The position numbers were made by a program, and so were the translations under genes. Of a stretch of 64,000 nucleotides of DNA, positions 12,747 to 23,000 are shown piece after piece (within the stretch, counting starts at the first letter, position 1; the number at the start of each line of letters is the position of its first letter). The stretch is from Manihot esculenta (Eukaryota > Streptophyta > Magnoliopsida > Malpighiales > Euphorbiaceae). The stretch spans positions 17,262,900-17,326,899 of the forward strand of contig NC_035164.2 in NCBI RefSeq assembly GCF_001659605.2. The letters are read 5' to 3'. The notes under the pieces were generated by a model. That model saw only the letters and a program-made list of their open reading frames with translations, made no database searches and was not told the DNA's origin.

Positions 12747-13726
12747 AATACCCCCACACCTAGCCTTTTGCTTGTCCTCAAGCAAATAAACATAGTCAAA
12801 CAAGCTCTCTTTGCTACTTGATCCTTTATTTCCACTTAAGCTCTTACTCTAGATACTTACTTTGAATCATTGCAGTGAAGGATGTATGCATCAAGGTTAC
12901 TCACCTTCTTTCCTTGTCTCCCTTCACCTACCATGGCTAGTACTTATTTTCCTCAAGAGAGAGATTACACGTGCACATATTATTTGTTCAATTAAGACTC
13001 TTTCTAGCTTTTAGAGTGATTTGCCCTTACCTTGAAGTACTACATTCAGCCTTTTGCACTTAAATCTTGCTTGAAAAAGTCACCAACCTATTGATGTGAA
13101 GGTATATATTTTCAGTTGGTCACCTGTCCAAGTGGCTACTAGCTATGTTCATAGTTTTTCAACCATTGGAACAATTTTCAATTTGTGCTCATGAATTCTA
13201 AGCCTTTGCCGAATTTCTTTAATCAATGCATTGGGCAAATCAACACCAATTGCTAAAACAAGTCATGTTAAGTTCATTCACACATCTTTCAATTCATTCT
13301 ATCTAATAAGTAATATATATTTTTCACCATAGCAAGCTTAAAGATTCAATTCAAAAGGAAATTCCCAGACATGAATACAACTCACTACAATTGATTCAAC
13401 TTAAGTTTAAAGAGTAATCACATCAATGGGATCATGGAAAGAAAGCTCATCCAACATGGTCTATAAGTTTGAGTAAAGCAAATCAAAACACAAAAAAGAA
13501 AAAAACTGTGGCTAAAGTGTGTGTTATTGAAAGCAAAAATAACCAAAATGAAAAAAATCAAACTGTGGCTATTCAAACTAAAACTGAAAGCAAAAATAAC
13601 TAAAAGTAAAAGTTCAGAGATATGCACCCCCACACCTAAATCATGCATTGTCCTCAATGTATAGGAAATATAAAAGTTCAAAGGAAATTGAGTACTCCCC
13701 TGGTGTGGTTTGTGTGGTGCGATCAT

Positions 13727-13993
13727 CTAGACTGACTGAGAGAGATGGTGTAGTGGAATTTCTTCCACCACTTGCGTTGTGAACCCTTCATAGTATGGTT
13801 TCAGATATGGTTCCTCCCAAACATTATGTTTTGCATTCTTCTTGATTTTATCTTTTGTGTGCTTAGGCCTATCAAATGGGAAGTTGCTTTCTACACATTC
13901 AGGAGGTTGCCACATTGAGAGCTTCTGTTTGGGCAGACAAGATTCTGCCTTATCTTGATGATCTTGAATTTCAAACTGCTCTGTTGACTGCAC
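13727..13993 (-). CDS. Short unassigned ORF in S2 internal region (88 aa)
   Basis: The frame opens inside the truncated 5' LTR segment and runs into the internal region. Its charged C-terminal part contains NVWEEPYLKPYYEGF. I do not recognise the family. Since the left junction of the internal deletion falls within the ORF start (near 13957), the beginning is an artefact of the deletion. At most the C-terminal 70 residues belong to an original element protein. The neighbourhood (upstream of a polypurine tract) suggests the 3' end of a retrotransposon internal region. Probably non-functional. Confidence 0.3.
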   Translation of the reverse strand: MQSTEQFEIQDHQDKAESCLPKQKLSMWQPPECVESNFPFDRPKHTKDKIKKNAKHNVWEEPYLKPYYEGFTTQVVEEIPLHHLSQSV

Positions 13994-14298
13994 TTTCCTT
14001 ATTTAGCACTTTCCTTGATGAGCTGAATCTTGATTTTGAATTTTGAATTTTGAATTTTCTTAAGGATTTGAAATTTGAATTTCAAATTACTTTCCTTATT
14101 TGGTTCCTTTCAGTTGCACTTGGCATGCTCGCTCTCCTTTGCTCCATTTTAGGCAGTTTTAGGGGCATTTTCACCAAATTGTCTCTTTACACTATTTTCT
14201 GCAGAATAAGATTAAAATCAAAAAATTAGGCAGAGAAAGTGTAAATTAACATCAATAACATCATGATAATATGGTCTAAACTATGCTTTATCAAAGAC

Positions 14299-14403
14299 CA
14301 AGAACAAAATCCATAGACAAGTCCTCCCAAAGATATGCTGGAATAGGCAGTGGAGTGTATAAGCCCGTATTCTGCGAATGACCCTTTAGAGTTTGACAAA
14401 CTA
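14299..14403 (-). pseudogene. Element H integrase fragment between S2 and S3
   Basis: About 105 bases of H remain between two insertions. The minus strand reads a [22 protein letters not shown] stretch followed by [12 protein letters not shown], the linker from the integrase zinc finger into the first catalytic Asp block of a gypsy integrase. Both edges are target-site duplications. Confidence 0.8.
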
Positions 14404-14408
14404 AGGAC

Positions 14409-16298
14409 TGACTCGCGGTTGTCGAAACCGGTCAAAAATAACCTTTCTGGTTATCAACAATTTTACAACTATAGATAGTGGTGAAAGGATCGAATCCACA
14501 GGGAATTGAGAACTTACCTATTTTCCTTATCAAGACCAAGAAAATTAACTAAAATAAAAATAAACTGAAAGAGAAATAAACTGAAACGAGATAAACGAAA
14601 AGCAAAATAAACTGAAAGTGAAATAAACTGAAAGAGAAATAAACGGAAAGCAAAATAAACTGAAACGAGATAAAACTGAAAACGAGATAAACTGAAAGCG
14701 GAATAAAAATAAATTGCAGTAAAAGTAAAATGGAGGGTTTGATATTGATTTGATTAACAAACTACTGAAAGTAATTAAAATAAGCGAATAATAAAATAAA
14801 AGAGAAATAAATAATAAGAAACCTCTAGTTGAAGAATTGGATCCACTTCAGTTGTTGGGATTGATCATTGACACTTAGTTTCTTTTGATTGATTCAATAG
14901 ATTAGTTATGGAGATGGAAGACGCTTCTCACCACCATGTCTCTCCTTATGATTAAACCAATTAGGGAACGTTCTCTAATTAATTACTAATTAACAAATTG
15001 CCAAGGAATGTTCTTGGACCTTAGGCATCAAAATAATTGTCAATTGCATGAAGAAATAGAGAGATCCAATCCTAGCTATCCAAACGCATGGAGATGTTGC
15101 TAAATCATACAATTCCTTAGTTGTTACACCAAGTGTTCTTATGTTTGAATAATTCCAGCAATTACAGACTAAAAATTATCCAAACTAACAATCAATTACC
15201 TTGCAATCAAGAATCAAGTGGCCAATTTGATCAAAACAACAAAGTAATAATAGATTCAAGCACCAAATCGTATGAATATTGAACAAACCAAAGATAAATA
15301 GTTTATGTTCAGATCTCACAATCCATAAAACAACCTTAGTTTCAACCAATCTTCAACTAGAATAAAAGATTTCAGCCTCTCATGGCTAAAACAAAAACCA
15401 AAAATAAAAGAAAAGAAGAAAGGTAGAAGAAGAGATGTGAATCCCATAGGTGCCTCCAAGGGGGGCTTGAAAGAGCATGGGGAAGCTCCTTATGTGTCTT
15501 TTTATACTTGAAAAGTGTTGTCCTAGATGATACTTGCTTCCTAATTAGTGAAAAGGCTGCCCAAGGTATCAAGAGGCTGCCCAAAAGACTTCAAGAGGCT
15601 ACCCAAAATGCCCTTGGACCAAGATGTGCCATCCATGTACATGTGAGAAGGGAAAAACGTGGGGCATGTGTTCAAGTGCAAGGAGTGGGGCCTTTGGTCT
15701 TTGCTTGCTGCCTAAGTGTCTTCAAGATGCTGCCCAAGGTGCCCAAGGTGCCCAAGGTGCCCAAGACTTGCTTTCACACTCTCCTTGCTGTCCATGCACT
15801 AATAAGGAAGGTGGAGCCTCCTTTGCAATTTGAATTTTGAATGTGCAAGACATGAGGTGGCAAGCATGTGATCTTTGGATTTAGCTTCCTTAATAAGCTG
15901 AATTTTGAAATTCAAAATTTGAATATGAATCTTGAAGATTTGAATTTCAAAATACTTTCCTTATTTGGATCTTCATTTATTGCAACTTGAGACTTGGCTT
16001 CTTGAATAAGAAAAAGGCCACTTGGATATTTGAAATTTGAATTTCAAATTGCTTTGGCTGAATGTTCTTTCCTTCTTTGCCACTTTCCTTATTTAGAACT
16101 TTCCTTATTTAGCTTCATTTGAATTCAACTTGGCAGGCTTGCTCTCATTTGCTCCATTTAAGGCAGTTTTAAGGGTATTTTCTCCAAAATGTCCTTTTTC
16201 ACCATTTTCTGCAAAATAATGTCAAGAACACTAAATTAAGCAGAAATCATGTATCATTAATAATATCAAGATAAAATGGACTAAAATATGTTATATCA
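14409..16298 (-). mobile_element. Solo LTR S3 (1890 bp) in the H integrase
   Basis: On the minus strand it begins TGATATAAC and ends CGCGAGTCA. Near-perfect TSDs flank it (AGGAC at 14404-14408, GGGAC at 16299-16303, one mismatch). It aligns with S1 and the S2 LTR but is longer, owing to an expanded minisatellite (14545-14720) and a repeated GCCCAAGGT tract (15735-15765). No internal coding region is present, so it is a solo LTR. It interrupts the H integrase between its zinc finger and catalytic core. Confidence 0.85.
14545..14720. repeat. Minisatellite in S3 (AAATAAACTGAAAG-type units)
   Basis: Around a dozen units near AAATAAACTGAAAG, with variants GAAACGAGATAAAC, occur in tandem. S1 has only a few equivalent units (complement TGCTTTCAGTT near 6520-6560), so the array expanded within this copy or its sublineage. 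On the sense (minus) strand it is pyrimidine-rich with repeated TTTCAG. No coding role is supported. Confidence 0.8.
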
Positions 16299-16303
16299 GG
16301 GAC

Positions 16304-17580
16304 TTCTAGACCATCGGACCTGTATCCCTTTTCAATTGTGGCCAGTAAAAATGCTCCTCCAACCCAACAATAGTCTTATCACGCCCCAAATGACCACTCA
16401 AACCTCCTCCATAGAAAAGGTCGAGGAATGCATAATCTGTTCTACTTAAAAAGAAAGCCATCATGTATCAAGAATCAATCAGCAAGCTGGTGAGCCTGGA
16501 CTTTAGCCCATATATCAGCAAAGTCATCATCTATAGCATATAAATTATTTAGAAATTCAAAACCCACAACCTCCTGATTAACTATAATCAATAGAGCAGC
16601 CCTCCTACTCAAAGTGTCTGCCACCTTATTACTATGGCGAGCCTTATGTTTTATGACATAATGAAAGACTCTAAAATAAGTTGCCCATTGAGCATGCATC
16701 TTATTCACATGTTTTTGAGTTTTAAAGTGAATCAAAGATTGATGATCTGTGTGAATAATATATTCTCACCCCATCAGATACTGCTCCTAAGTATTAAAAG
16801 CCTGAAATACTGCATATAACTCCTGCTCATAAGTAGACCACTTCTTCCTAGCTTCATTCAATTTCTCACTAAAGAAGGCAATAGGCCTTTTAGACTGTGA
16901 CAACACTCCGCTAATCCCGACTCTACAAGCATCACATTCAACCTCAAAAATTTTATCAAAATCGGGTACAGAAAGAATAGGGGCAGAAGTAAACTTATCT
17001 TTAATCTCTTCAAAGCTCTTGTTGACAGTGTTAGTCCAAGCAAATTTCTGCACTCTCTCTTTCTTTAAATAATCTGTGATAGGGGCAACGATGCTGCTAA
17101 AATTTCTGATAAACCCTCTACAGAAAGTAGCAAGGCCATAAAAGCTGCGAACTTCAGAAATAGTTTTGGGAATGGGCCAATTCGTATTGCTTCTACCTTC
17201 TTCTCATCAACATGTATCCCTTCTACACTAACAACAAATCCTAGGAACAGAATGTGCTCCATTATATAGATGCATTTTTTTAGATTAATAACCAGCTCAC
17301 TTTCTTGCAAGACTATCATGACTTGACGAAGGTGCTGTAAATGTTCTTCTTCACTGCGACTAAAACTCAAGATGTCATAAAAATAAACAATAAAAAATTT
17401 GTGTAAGAAAGGACGCAAAACTCAATTCATAAGTCGCATGAACGTGATAGGTGCATTCGTCAGACCAAAGGACATAACCAGCCACTCGTACAAGCCTTCC
17501 TTAGTCTTGAAGGTTGTCTTCCATTCATCTCCCTCCTTAATAGAAAATCGATACTGAACTGTAATTTTGTTGATGGCCCT
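16304..17580 (-). pseudogene. Element H RT, RNase H and integrase start (degenerate)
   Basis: Reading from 17580 leftwards: RT palm and following region (17065-17418) with the catalytic box reading VYFYDILSFSR, in which the first Asp of the usual DD pair is Tyr. RNase H follows (16787-17053) with [18 protein letters not shown], then 16475-16735 with HYVIKHKARHSNKVADTLSRR. The zinc-binding start of integrase lies before S3. Stops separate the blocks. The right edge, GCCCT at 17576-17580, is the target duplicated by insertion B. The matching half of RT resumes at 48138. Enzymatically dead. Confidence 0.85.
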
Positions 17581-17674
17581 TGTAACGACCCGAAAACCGG
17601 ACCGCTACCGGCGCTAGGATCCAGATTGGCTTAAGGCCGCCGGGACCCGTAGCAAGCCTGACATATAACCTGTG
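17581..17674 (-). repeat. Terminal part of B 3' LTR (left of insertion A)
   Basis: This is the last 94 bases of the LTR (TGTAACGACC to AACCTGTG), separated from the rest at 27339 by element A. It includes one copy of the A target-site duplication CTGTG (17670-17674). Confidence 0.9.
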
Positions 17675-17852
17675 TGTAATACCCGGCTAGACTCCGGTAT
17701 CAGAATTCCTACCGTCCGGTGGAATCCCGGATGTCGGAGACCTCTAGAAGGGTGGAACCATGCTTTCATAGAATGTTTTCATGTTTTTAATGGTTTTAAA
17801 GTATGAAACTAAATGAGTTTTTGCATAAAAATAGCATTGGAGGAAAACCCAG

Positions 17853-18016
17853 GTTCGGCCGCCGAAAGTCAAGTTCGGCCGCCGAACATGCATGCGTTTT
17901 GGAGGCACGTTAGGCCCCCGAAAGCATGAGTGAGGGAAGTCCAGGTTCGGCCGCCGAAAGTGATGTTCGGCCGCCGAACATGGCATGCATGCGGAGGCAA
18001 GTTCGGCCCCCGAACG
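17853..18016 (+). promoter_or_regulatory. GC-rich palindrome cluster 1 upstream of the TATA box
   Basis: Several copies of TTCGGCCGCCGAA and the half form TTCGGCCCCCGAA are packed into about 160 bases ending some 15 bases before TATAAAAG. Each contains GCCGCC, the core of the GCC box bound by plant AP2/ERF factors (established for that motif; binding here is inference). Equivalent clusters occur in the LTRs of A (3', 25343-25505), B, C and F. Confidence 0.7.
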
Positions 18017-18032
18017 TGGCCTGGCCAGCCAC

Positions 18033-18040
18033 TATAAAAG
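18033..18040 (+). promoter_or_regulatory. TATA box of A 5' LTR
   Basis: TATAAAAG lies downstream of palindrome cluster 1. The same arrangement occurs in the 3' LTR (25522-25529), and in C and F on the minus strand (about 32167-32174 and 57213-57219). It defines the U3/R boundary region. Confidence 0.75.
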
Positions 18041-18553
18041 GGTCACTTGGCCGAAATGGGCGAGCTTTCTCCCATTTTCGACCACAGCGAGCTTCCGACC
18101 TTCCTCTTGCAAATCTAGTGTTCTTCCTCCAAATCTCTTCCATTTTTCTTGAGTTTTAAACTCACATTGCAAGTTTTGAACATTTAAACCAAGTTCTGGA
18201 GCTTTGGGAACTCAGGAGCTCATTTTCGTGGATCTCCAAGTTTAGGTCGTCTCCCTCTCGATCTTCAAGAGGTAAGAGCCGATCTTAAGCTCCTCATGTG
18301 TTTTAAGCAAGTTTTAAGAGTTTTATGGGGTAGAAATACATGTTTAAGTTAGTTGAGCTATGTTAGGTTTTATGTGATTTTTGAGCATGTGGCATGTTTG
18401 AATATGTTTGAAGTGTTGTAGTTGGGGTATATGCTTGTTTGAGGCCCCTAGGAACTTGTATGCTTGTTTTGGTTGAGATATATGCATGATTGGTGAGTTT
18501 GGAGGCGAAAATGCACAAAGGAGCCAAGTTTCTGCCCTTTGGCAGAAACCAGG

Positions 18554-18740
18554 TTCGGCAGCCGAAGGCACTTTCGGCCGCCGAACATGGCTGGGGAGGC
18601 AGGCTTTTCGGCTGCCGAAGTTGCCCCCGAAAAGAGACTTTCGTCTCTGTCTGGCACTTTCGGCCGCCGAAGGTGCCGCCGAACCTACCTGAGTTTCGTC
18701 TCTGTCTGGGACTTTCGGCCGCCGAAGGTGCCGCCGAAAG
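18554..18740 (+). repeat. GC-rich palindrome cluster 2 in the transcribed part of the LTR
   Basis: A second set of TTCGGCCGCCGAA-type units, alternating with TTCGTCTCTGTCTGG-like spacers, lies about 500 bases downstream of the TATA box. The spurious open frames over it encode Ser-Ala-Ala-Glu or Arg-Arg-Pro repeats in several frames on both strands, which marks them as translation of repeat DNA. Confidence 0.8.
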
Positions 18741-19100
18741 TGCCCTGTTCAGCCACTTCATGCATATCTCTATGTGATATTTTCAGGATGCTTTAGGGGG
18801 TTTTTGGGGAATATATTAGAGTTATGTTTGTGTATGTTTGGTCCCTCATTGGAGTCCACCTGTGTAGGTTCGGACCCGAGGAACCAAGGACCCCCAGCTG
18901 CTACAGAGTTTGTCAGAGTCAGCCAGAGGTGAGTGGAACTAAACTTAACCTTTTAAATTAAGAAATGAAATGCTTTTATCATGCTTCATGCATCATGATC
19001 ATATTATAGGTTGTTTGCATTAGAATTCACGAATATGCCACATTGCATTGTTGTGATAGATGATAGTGGATGGACATTAGGATGATTCATTAGCCTTCTG

Positions 19101-19260
19101 AATACGAAGTCCTGTGGTGCCCATAATAGGGCCGGGCAATACGAAGTCCTGTGGTGCCCATAATAGGGCCGGGCAATAACTCCGAGTATGAAGTCCTGTG
19201 GTGCCCATAATAGGGCCGGGCAATACGAAGTCCTGTGGTGCCCATAATAGGGCCGGGCAT
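19101..19260 (+). repeat. Four-unit tandem array in A 5' LTR
   Basis: Units near 36 bases contain GCCCATAATAGGGC, a perfect 4-bp-stem hairpin inside each unit, and end GGGCCGGGCA. Three units head-to-tail plus one after a short spacer give four here, against three in the 3' LTR (26602-26709). The array occupies the same LTR position as the different hairpin arrays of B, C, E, F and G. Confidence 0.9.
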
Positions 19261-19885
19261 GGAGTTGAGGGATTTTTGAATCAGTCCATCCGTGGTGTGA
19301 TTTATTTGTGCAGTGACGCATTTCATGTTAGCATGTTTTAAATATTCTTTTTATAGTTCTACTCACTGGGCATCTAGCTCACCCCTCTCCCCTAACCCCC
19401 AGGTTTGCAGGTACGGGATAGATAGAGAAGGCAAGAAGAAAAAGTCATATGTATGTAATAGTTAGATTGTGGACATGACAAATGTATTATGATGTAATGT
19501 AAAAATGTTCAGGATGTTATGTAATGAGGTTATTGAGGATAGAGTTGTGCTTGACCATAATATATTGTTAATCCCATTTTGTATATACATGATCTTATGT
19601 TATGATGTTTATGTAAACTAACTCAACACAGGTTGTTTTGCCTTTAAGGCTTGATGAGATCCCACAGAGGGACTATGTTATGTATATGATCAGAGTATGC
19701 ACAGGTTGAGTTAGTTGATGACAGTATGTATGAAGAAAAGTTTTAATTTTTATGCATGTTGTTGATCATGTATGGGATTATACAGGTTTACAGGTTATAT
19801 GTCAGGCTTGCTACGGGTCCCGGCGGCCTTAAGTCGACCCGGATCCTAGCGCCGGTAACGGTCCGATTTTCGGGTCGTTACAGAA

Positions 19886-19897
19886 TGGTATCAGAGC
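19886..19897 (+). other. Primer-binding site of A (initiator tRNA-Met)
   Basis: TGGTATCAGAGC follows the 5' LTR after three bases and is complementary to the 3' end of plant initiator tRNA-Met, the usual minus-strand primer of plant Ty3/gypsy elements. The equivalent sites are 62906-62917 (F), 37859-37870 (C) and 44734-44745 (B, one change). Confidence 0.9.
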
Positions 19898-20088
19898 CCT
19901 AGGTTCACATGGTCGGACCTAGAGTGTCGGGCTCATAGATGTTATAGAAGGTCAAGCACAATAGGAAGGTCATGTCCACTAGGATAGGATGTTGAGTCCT
20001 GTCTTGTATGATGATGTGAAATGCCATGATTTTGTGAACCATATGATGCTAATGTTTGCTTGTTATGAGCTGTTTTTCAGAGAATAGG

Positions 20089-23000
20089 ATGAGAGGAACT
20101 CGTCGATCTGCGCGATTGACTGGAGTGCCACCTGAGGATGAGGGCACGAGCGCCCGTCCTCCTACATTGCCTAGGGCAATGTCTTGTAGAGCCAACAGAG
20201 AGAGAGTGTCAAGGGACCCTAGAAGGTCTTTTGATGCTAGCAGAAGGGGGACTGATAGAGGAGGAAGTTCTTCAGATGTAAGGGAGGTTATGGAAGAAGA
20301 TCAGAGGAGGGATGGGAACCTGGATGTGAGCATGCAGGAAGAAGGGACAGGGGAGTCACAGGGAGGCGTTCAGGCCTCGGGGTATGGTTTTCCACCCTAT
20401 TATCCACCCTTCCCACAGGGTTCAGGGTATCCGATGGGAGGTACATCGGATTACTCCAGCTTTAACCCCTACCCTACCTACATGCCTTATCCACCTTTCT
20501 ATCCACCCTATACACAGTACCCAGCTTATCCACCCTCACCCTTCTATCCAAACCCGGCAAACCCCACCTCGGGGAATGCTGCACCTCCACCTCCACCACC
20601 TACAGAACCAGCAGCCCCAGTTACTCAACCTCCTAGACCTAGCTCAGTCGATGGGAGCAAGGTAAAGATGACAGATTACCTCAAGCTAGATGCTCCCAAA
20701 TACAAGTCAGGGGATGACCCCTTTGAGTATCTGAGAGTGGTGAAGACAATAACTGATGAGCTAAGGGCAAGTGACAGCAGGGCCATTCAGATGGCAGGGT
20801 TCACTTTAAAGTGCAAGAAGGCACGGGAATGGTTCAAGTTTTATGTGGACTCGAGACTAGACGGTATGACATGGGAGGAATTTGCGAATGAGTTCGCTGG
20901 ATGGGCTTTTCCAGACAGTTCTAGAGAACTGAAAATGATTGAGTTTGAGCAACTGAGGCAGTCAGAGCACATGAGTGTAGAGGAGTTCACGGATAAATTC
21001 TTGGAGCTATTGCCTTTTTCAGGGCAAGCTCTAGATTCAGATACGAAGAAAGCCAAGAAATATGTTATGAAGCTGCATTCCAGGTACTCCTCGTTGGTTC
21101 AGTCAGTTGAGAGAGAAAGTTTCCATACTGTGGTGGATATGGCTCGAAGAATGGAGGCAAGTGCTATAGTTGAGGGGTCAGTGAAGCAGTCAGTGACCCA
21201 GTCTTCAGGGGTTAAGACCCCAAGCAGAGGAGGACCAGGTTTCTCTTCTCAGAGCTCAGGTAAGAAGAGGTGGGATAGCACCACCAAGAAGCCGAAGAAG
21301 AATAAGTTTTGGAACAAGTTGAAATCCAGTCTGGGATTTGGTGGTGGCTCGAGCTCAGGCTCAGATGGTACAGAATGCCAGAGATGTGGAAGACCACACA
21401 GGGGAGTGTGTCGAGCTGGGACTAATGCATGTTTCAGATGTGGACAGGAGGGACACATAGCTCGGGATTGTCCTAGAGCGCCTTTTATGGGCCAGCCCCA
21501 GCAGACAGCTTCTGGTAGTGTGGCACAGCCAGCAGTTCCAGCCACAACTCAGGGCAGTGGCAGAGGTAGAGGGAGAGGGGCAGCCTCTTCTTCTGGTTCC
21601 CGAGGTGAAGGTCCATCAGCTCCAGCCAGGATCTTCACCATGACACAGCAGGAGGCTAACACATCCAACACCGTGGTGTCAGGTAATCTCGTCATTGGGT
21701 GTTCTGATGTGTATGCATTAATGGACCCGGGTGCATCTCATTCATTTATTGCTCCGAAAGCTGTTGAGAGGTTAGGTCTGATAGTCTCTGGGTTAGAGTG
21801 TCCCCTATGGGTCAGTGGACCCAAGTGTGACCCGTCAGTGGCAGTGTCAGTCTGCCAGTACAGTCCAGTTTTTATTGAGGGAAGATGCCTCTCCGCCGAC
21901 CTTGTGGTTCTAGATTTGACAGACTTTGACGTTATTCTAGGGATGGATTGGCTATCTACCCATGGTGCTACCTTGGACTGCAGGGACAAGGTAGTCAGGT
22001 TCAGAGATCAGAACGGGTTAGAGGTCGTCTTCAGAGGAGACAAGAGGGGCACACCTAGAGGTCTGATATCAGCTCTTCAGGCTCGTAGGTTGCTTAGGAA
22101 GGGATGTCAGGGGTACTTAACTCATGTGAGAGAGCTAGACAGTCAGGTCAGGGAGCCGGCCTCGGTGCCAGTTGTCAGAGAGTTTCAGGATGTCTTTCCT
22201 GATGAGCTTCCAGGTTTACCACCTGCTAGGGAGATAGAGTTCGAGATAGAGTTGATGCCCGGAACTAGACCGATCTCTATCCCTCCCTACAGGATGGCTC
22301 CAGCCGAGTTAAAGGAGTTGAAAGAGCAATTGCAAGAACTGGTAGAAAAGGATTTCATCCGACAAAGTACCTCACCTTGGGGTGCTCCGGTCTTGTTTGT
22401 GAGGAAGAAGGATGGATCCCTTAGACTTTGTATCGACTACAGGCAGTTAAACAAAGTCACTACCAAGAATAGGTACCCATTGCCTAGGATCGATGATCTA
22501 TTCGACCAGCTAGCCGGAGCGGGTTGTTTCTCCAAAATAGATCTAAGATCGGGGTACCATCAGCTAAGGATAAGGGATGAGGATGTGCCAAAGACGGCTT
22601 TCAGGACCAGATATGGGCATTTTGAGTTCCTTGTAATGCCGTTCGGGTTAACCAACGCCCCTGCAGCATTCATGGATCTCATGAACAGAGTGTTTAGTCA
22701 ATACCTGGATCACTTCGTTATTGTCTTCATAGATGATATCTTAGTGTATTCCAGGAATGCAGAGGAGCATGCCCATCATTTGCGGTTGGTCTTACAGACT
22801 TTGAGGGAACATGGCTTGTATGCCAAGTTCTCTAAATGTGAGTTCTGGCTAAGGAGCATTTCGTTCTTGGGGCATGTAGTGTCAGAGAATGGGATAGAGG
22901 TAGACTCCAAGAAGACAGAGACTGTGGTTAACTGGCCTAGACCCACTTCAGTGACGGAAATCAGGAGTTTCTTGGGTTTGGCAGGTTACTACAGGAGATT

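Larger units (their letters stand above)
11213..14293 (-). mobile_element. S2: internally deleted LTR retrotransposon in the H integrase
   Basis: Perfect TSDs AAGAC flank the insert (11208-11212 and 14294-14298). On the minus strand it starts with about 335 bp of LTR (13958-14293, TGATAAAGC). It jumps to about 1.2 kb of 3'-internal sequence (12747-13957), then reaches a polypurine tract (complement of 12747-12760, GGTGTGGGGGTA) and a full 1534-bp 3' LTR (11213-12746). The rest of the 5' LTR, the primer-binding site and gag-pol are missing. The outermost TG has decayed to TA. The LTR is the same family as S1 and S3. Confidence 0.85.
17675..19882 (+). repeat. 5' LTR of A (2208 bp)
   Basis: The LTR holds, in order: GC-rich palindrome cluster 1 (17853-18016), TATA box (18033-18040), a consensus-like splice donor (after 18271), palindrome cluster 2 (18554-18740), a conserved island 18868-18928 bounded by splice-like sites, a four-unit tandem array (19101-19260), a pyrimidine-rich acceptor-like tract ending 19410, and the terminal GC-rich end. 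The 3' LTR (25164-27333) matches it almost throughout but has three array units and an 11-base segment near 26383 that is absent here. Confidence 0.95.

Noticed and set aside
15508..15840. 110-aa plus-strand ORF with repeated Pro-Lys-Val
   Set aside because: It lies inside solo LTR S3 and the repeat is the GCCCAAGGT tandem tract. The element is sensed on the other strand.
18339..18796. Overlapping ORFs on both strands rich in Ser-Ala-Ala-Glu or Arg-Arg-Pro repeats (also in all other LTRs of the family)
   Set aside because: They translate the TTCGGCCGCCGAA palindromes in several frames, begin and end at different places in each LTR copy, and have no start context or family similarity.
19101..19260. 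CRISPR-like direct repeats
   Set aside because: The units are tandem without unique spacers, differ in number between two LTRs of one element, and lie in a plant retrotransposon.
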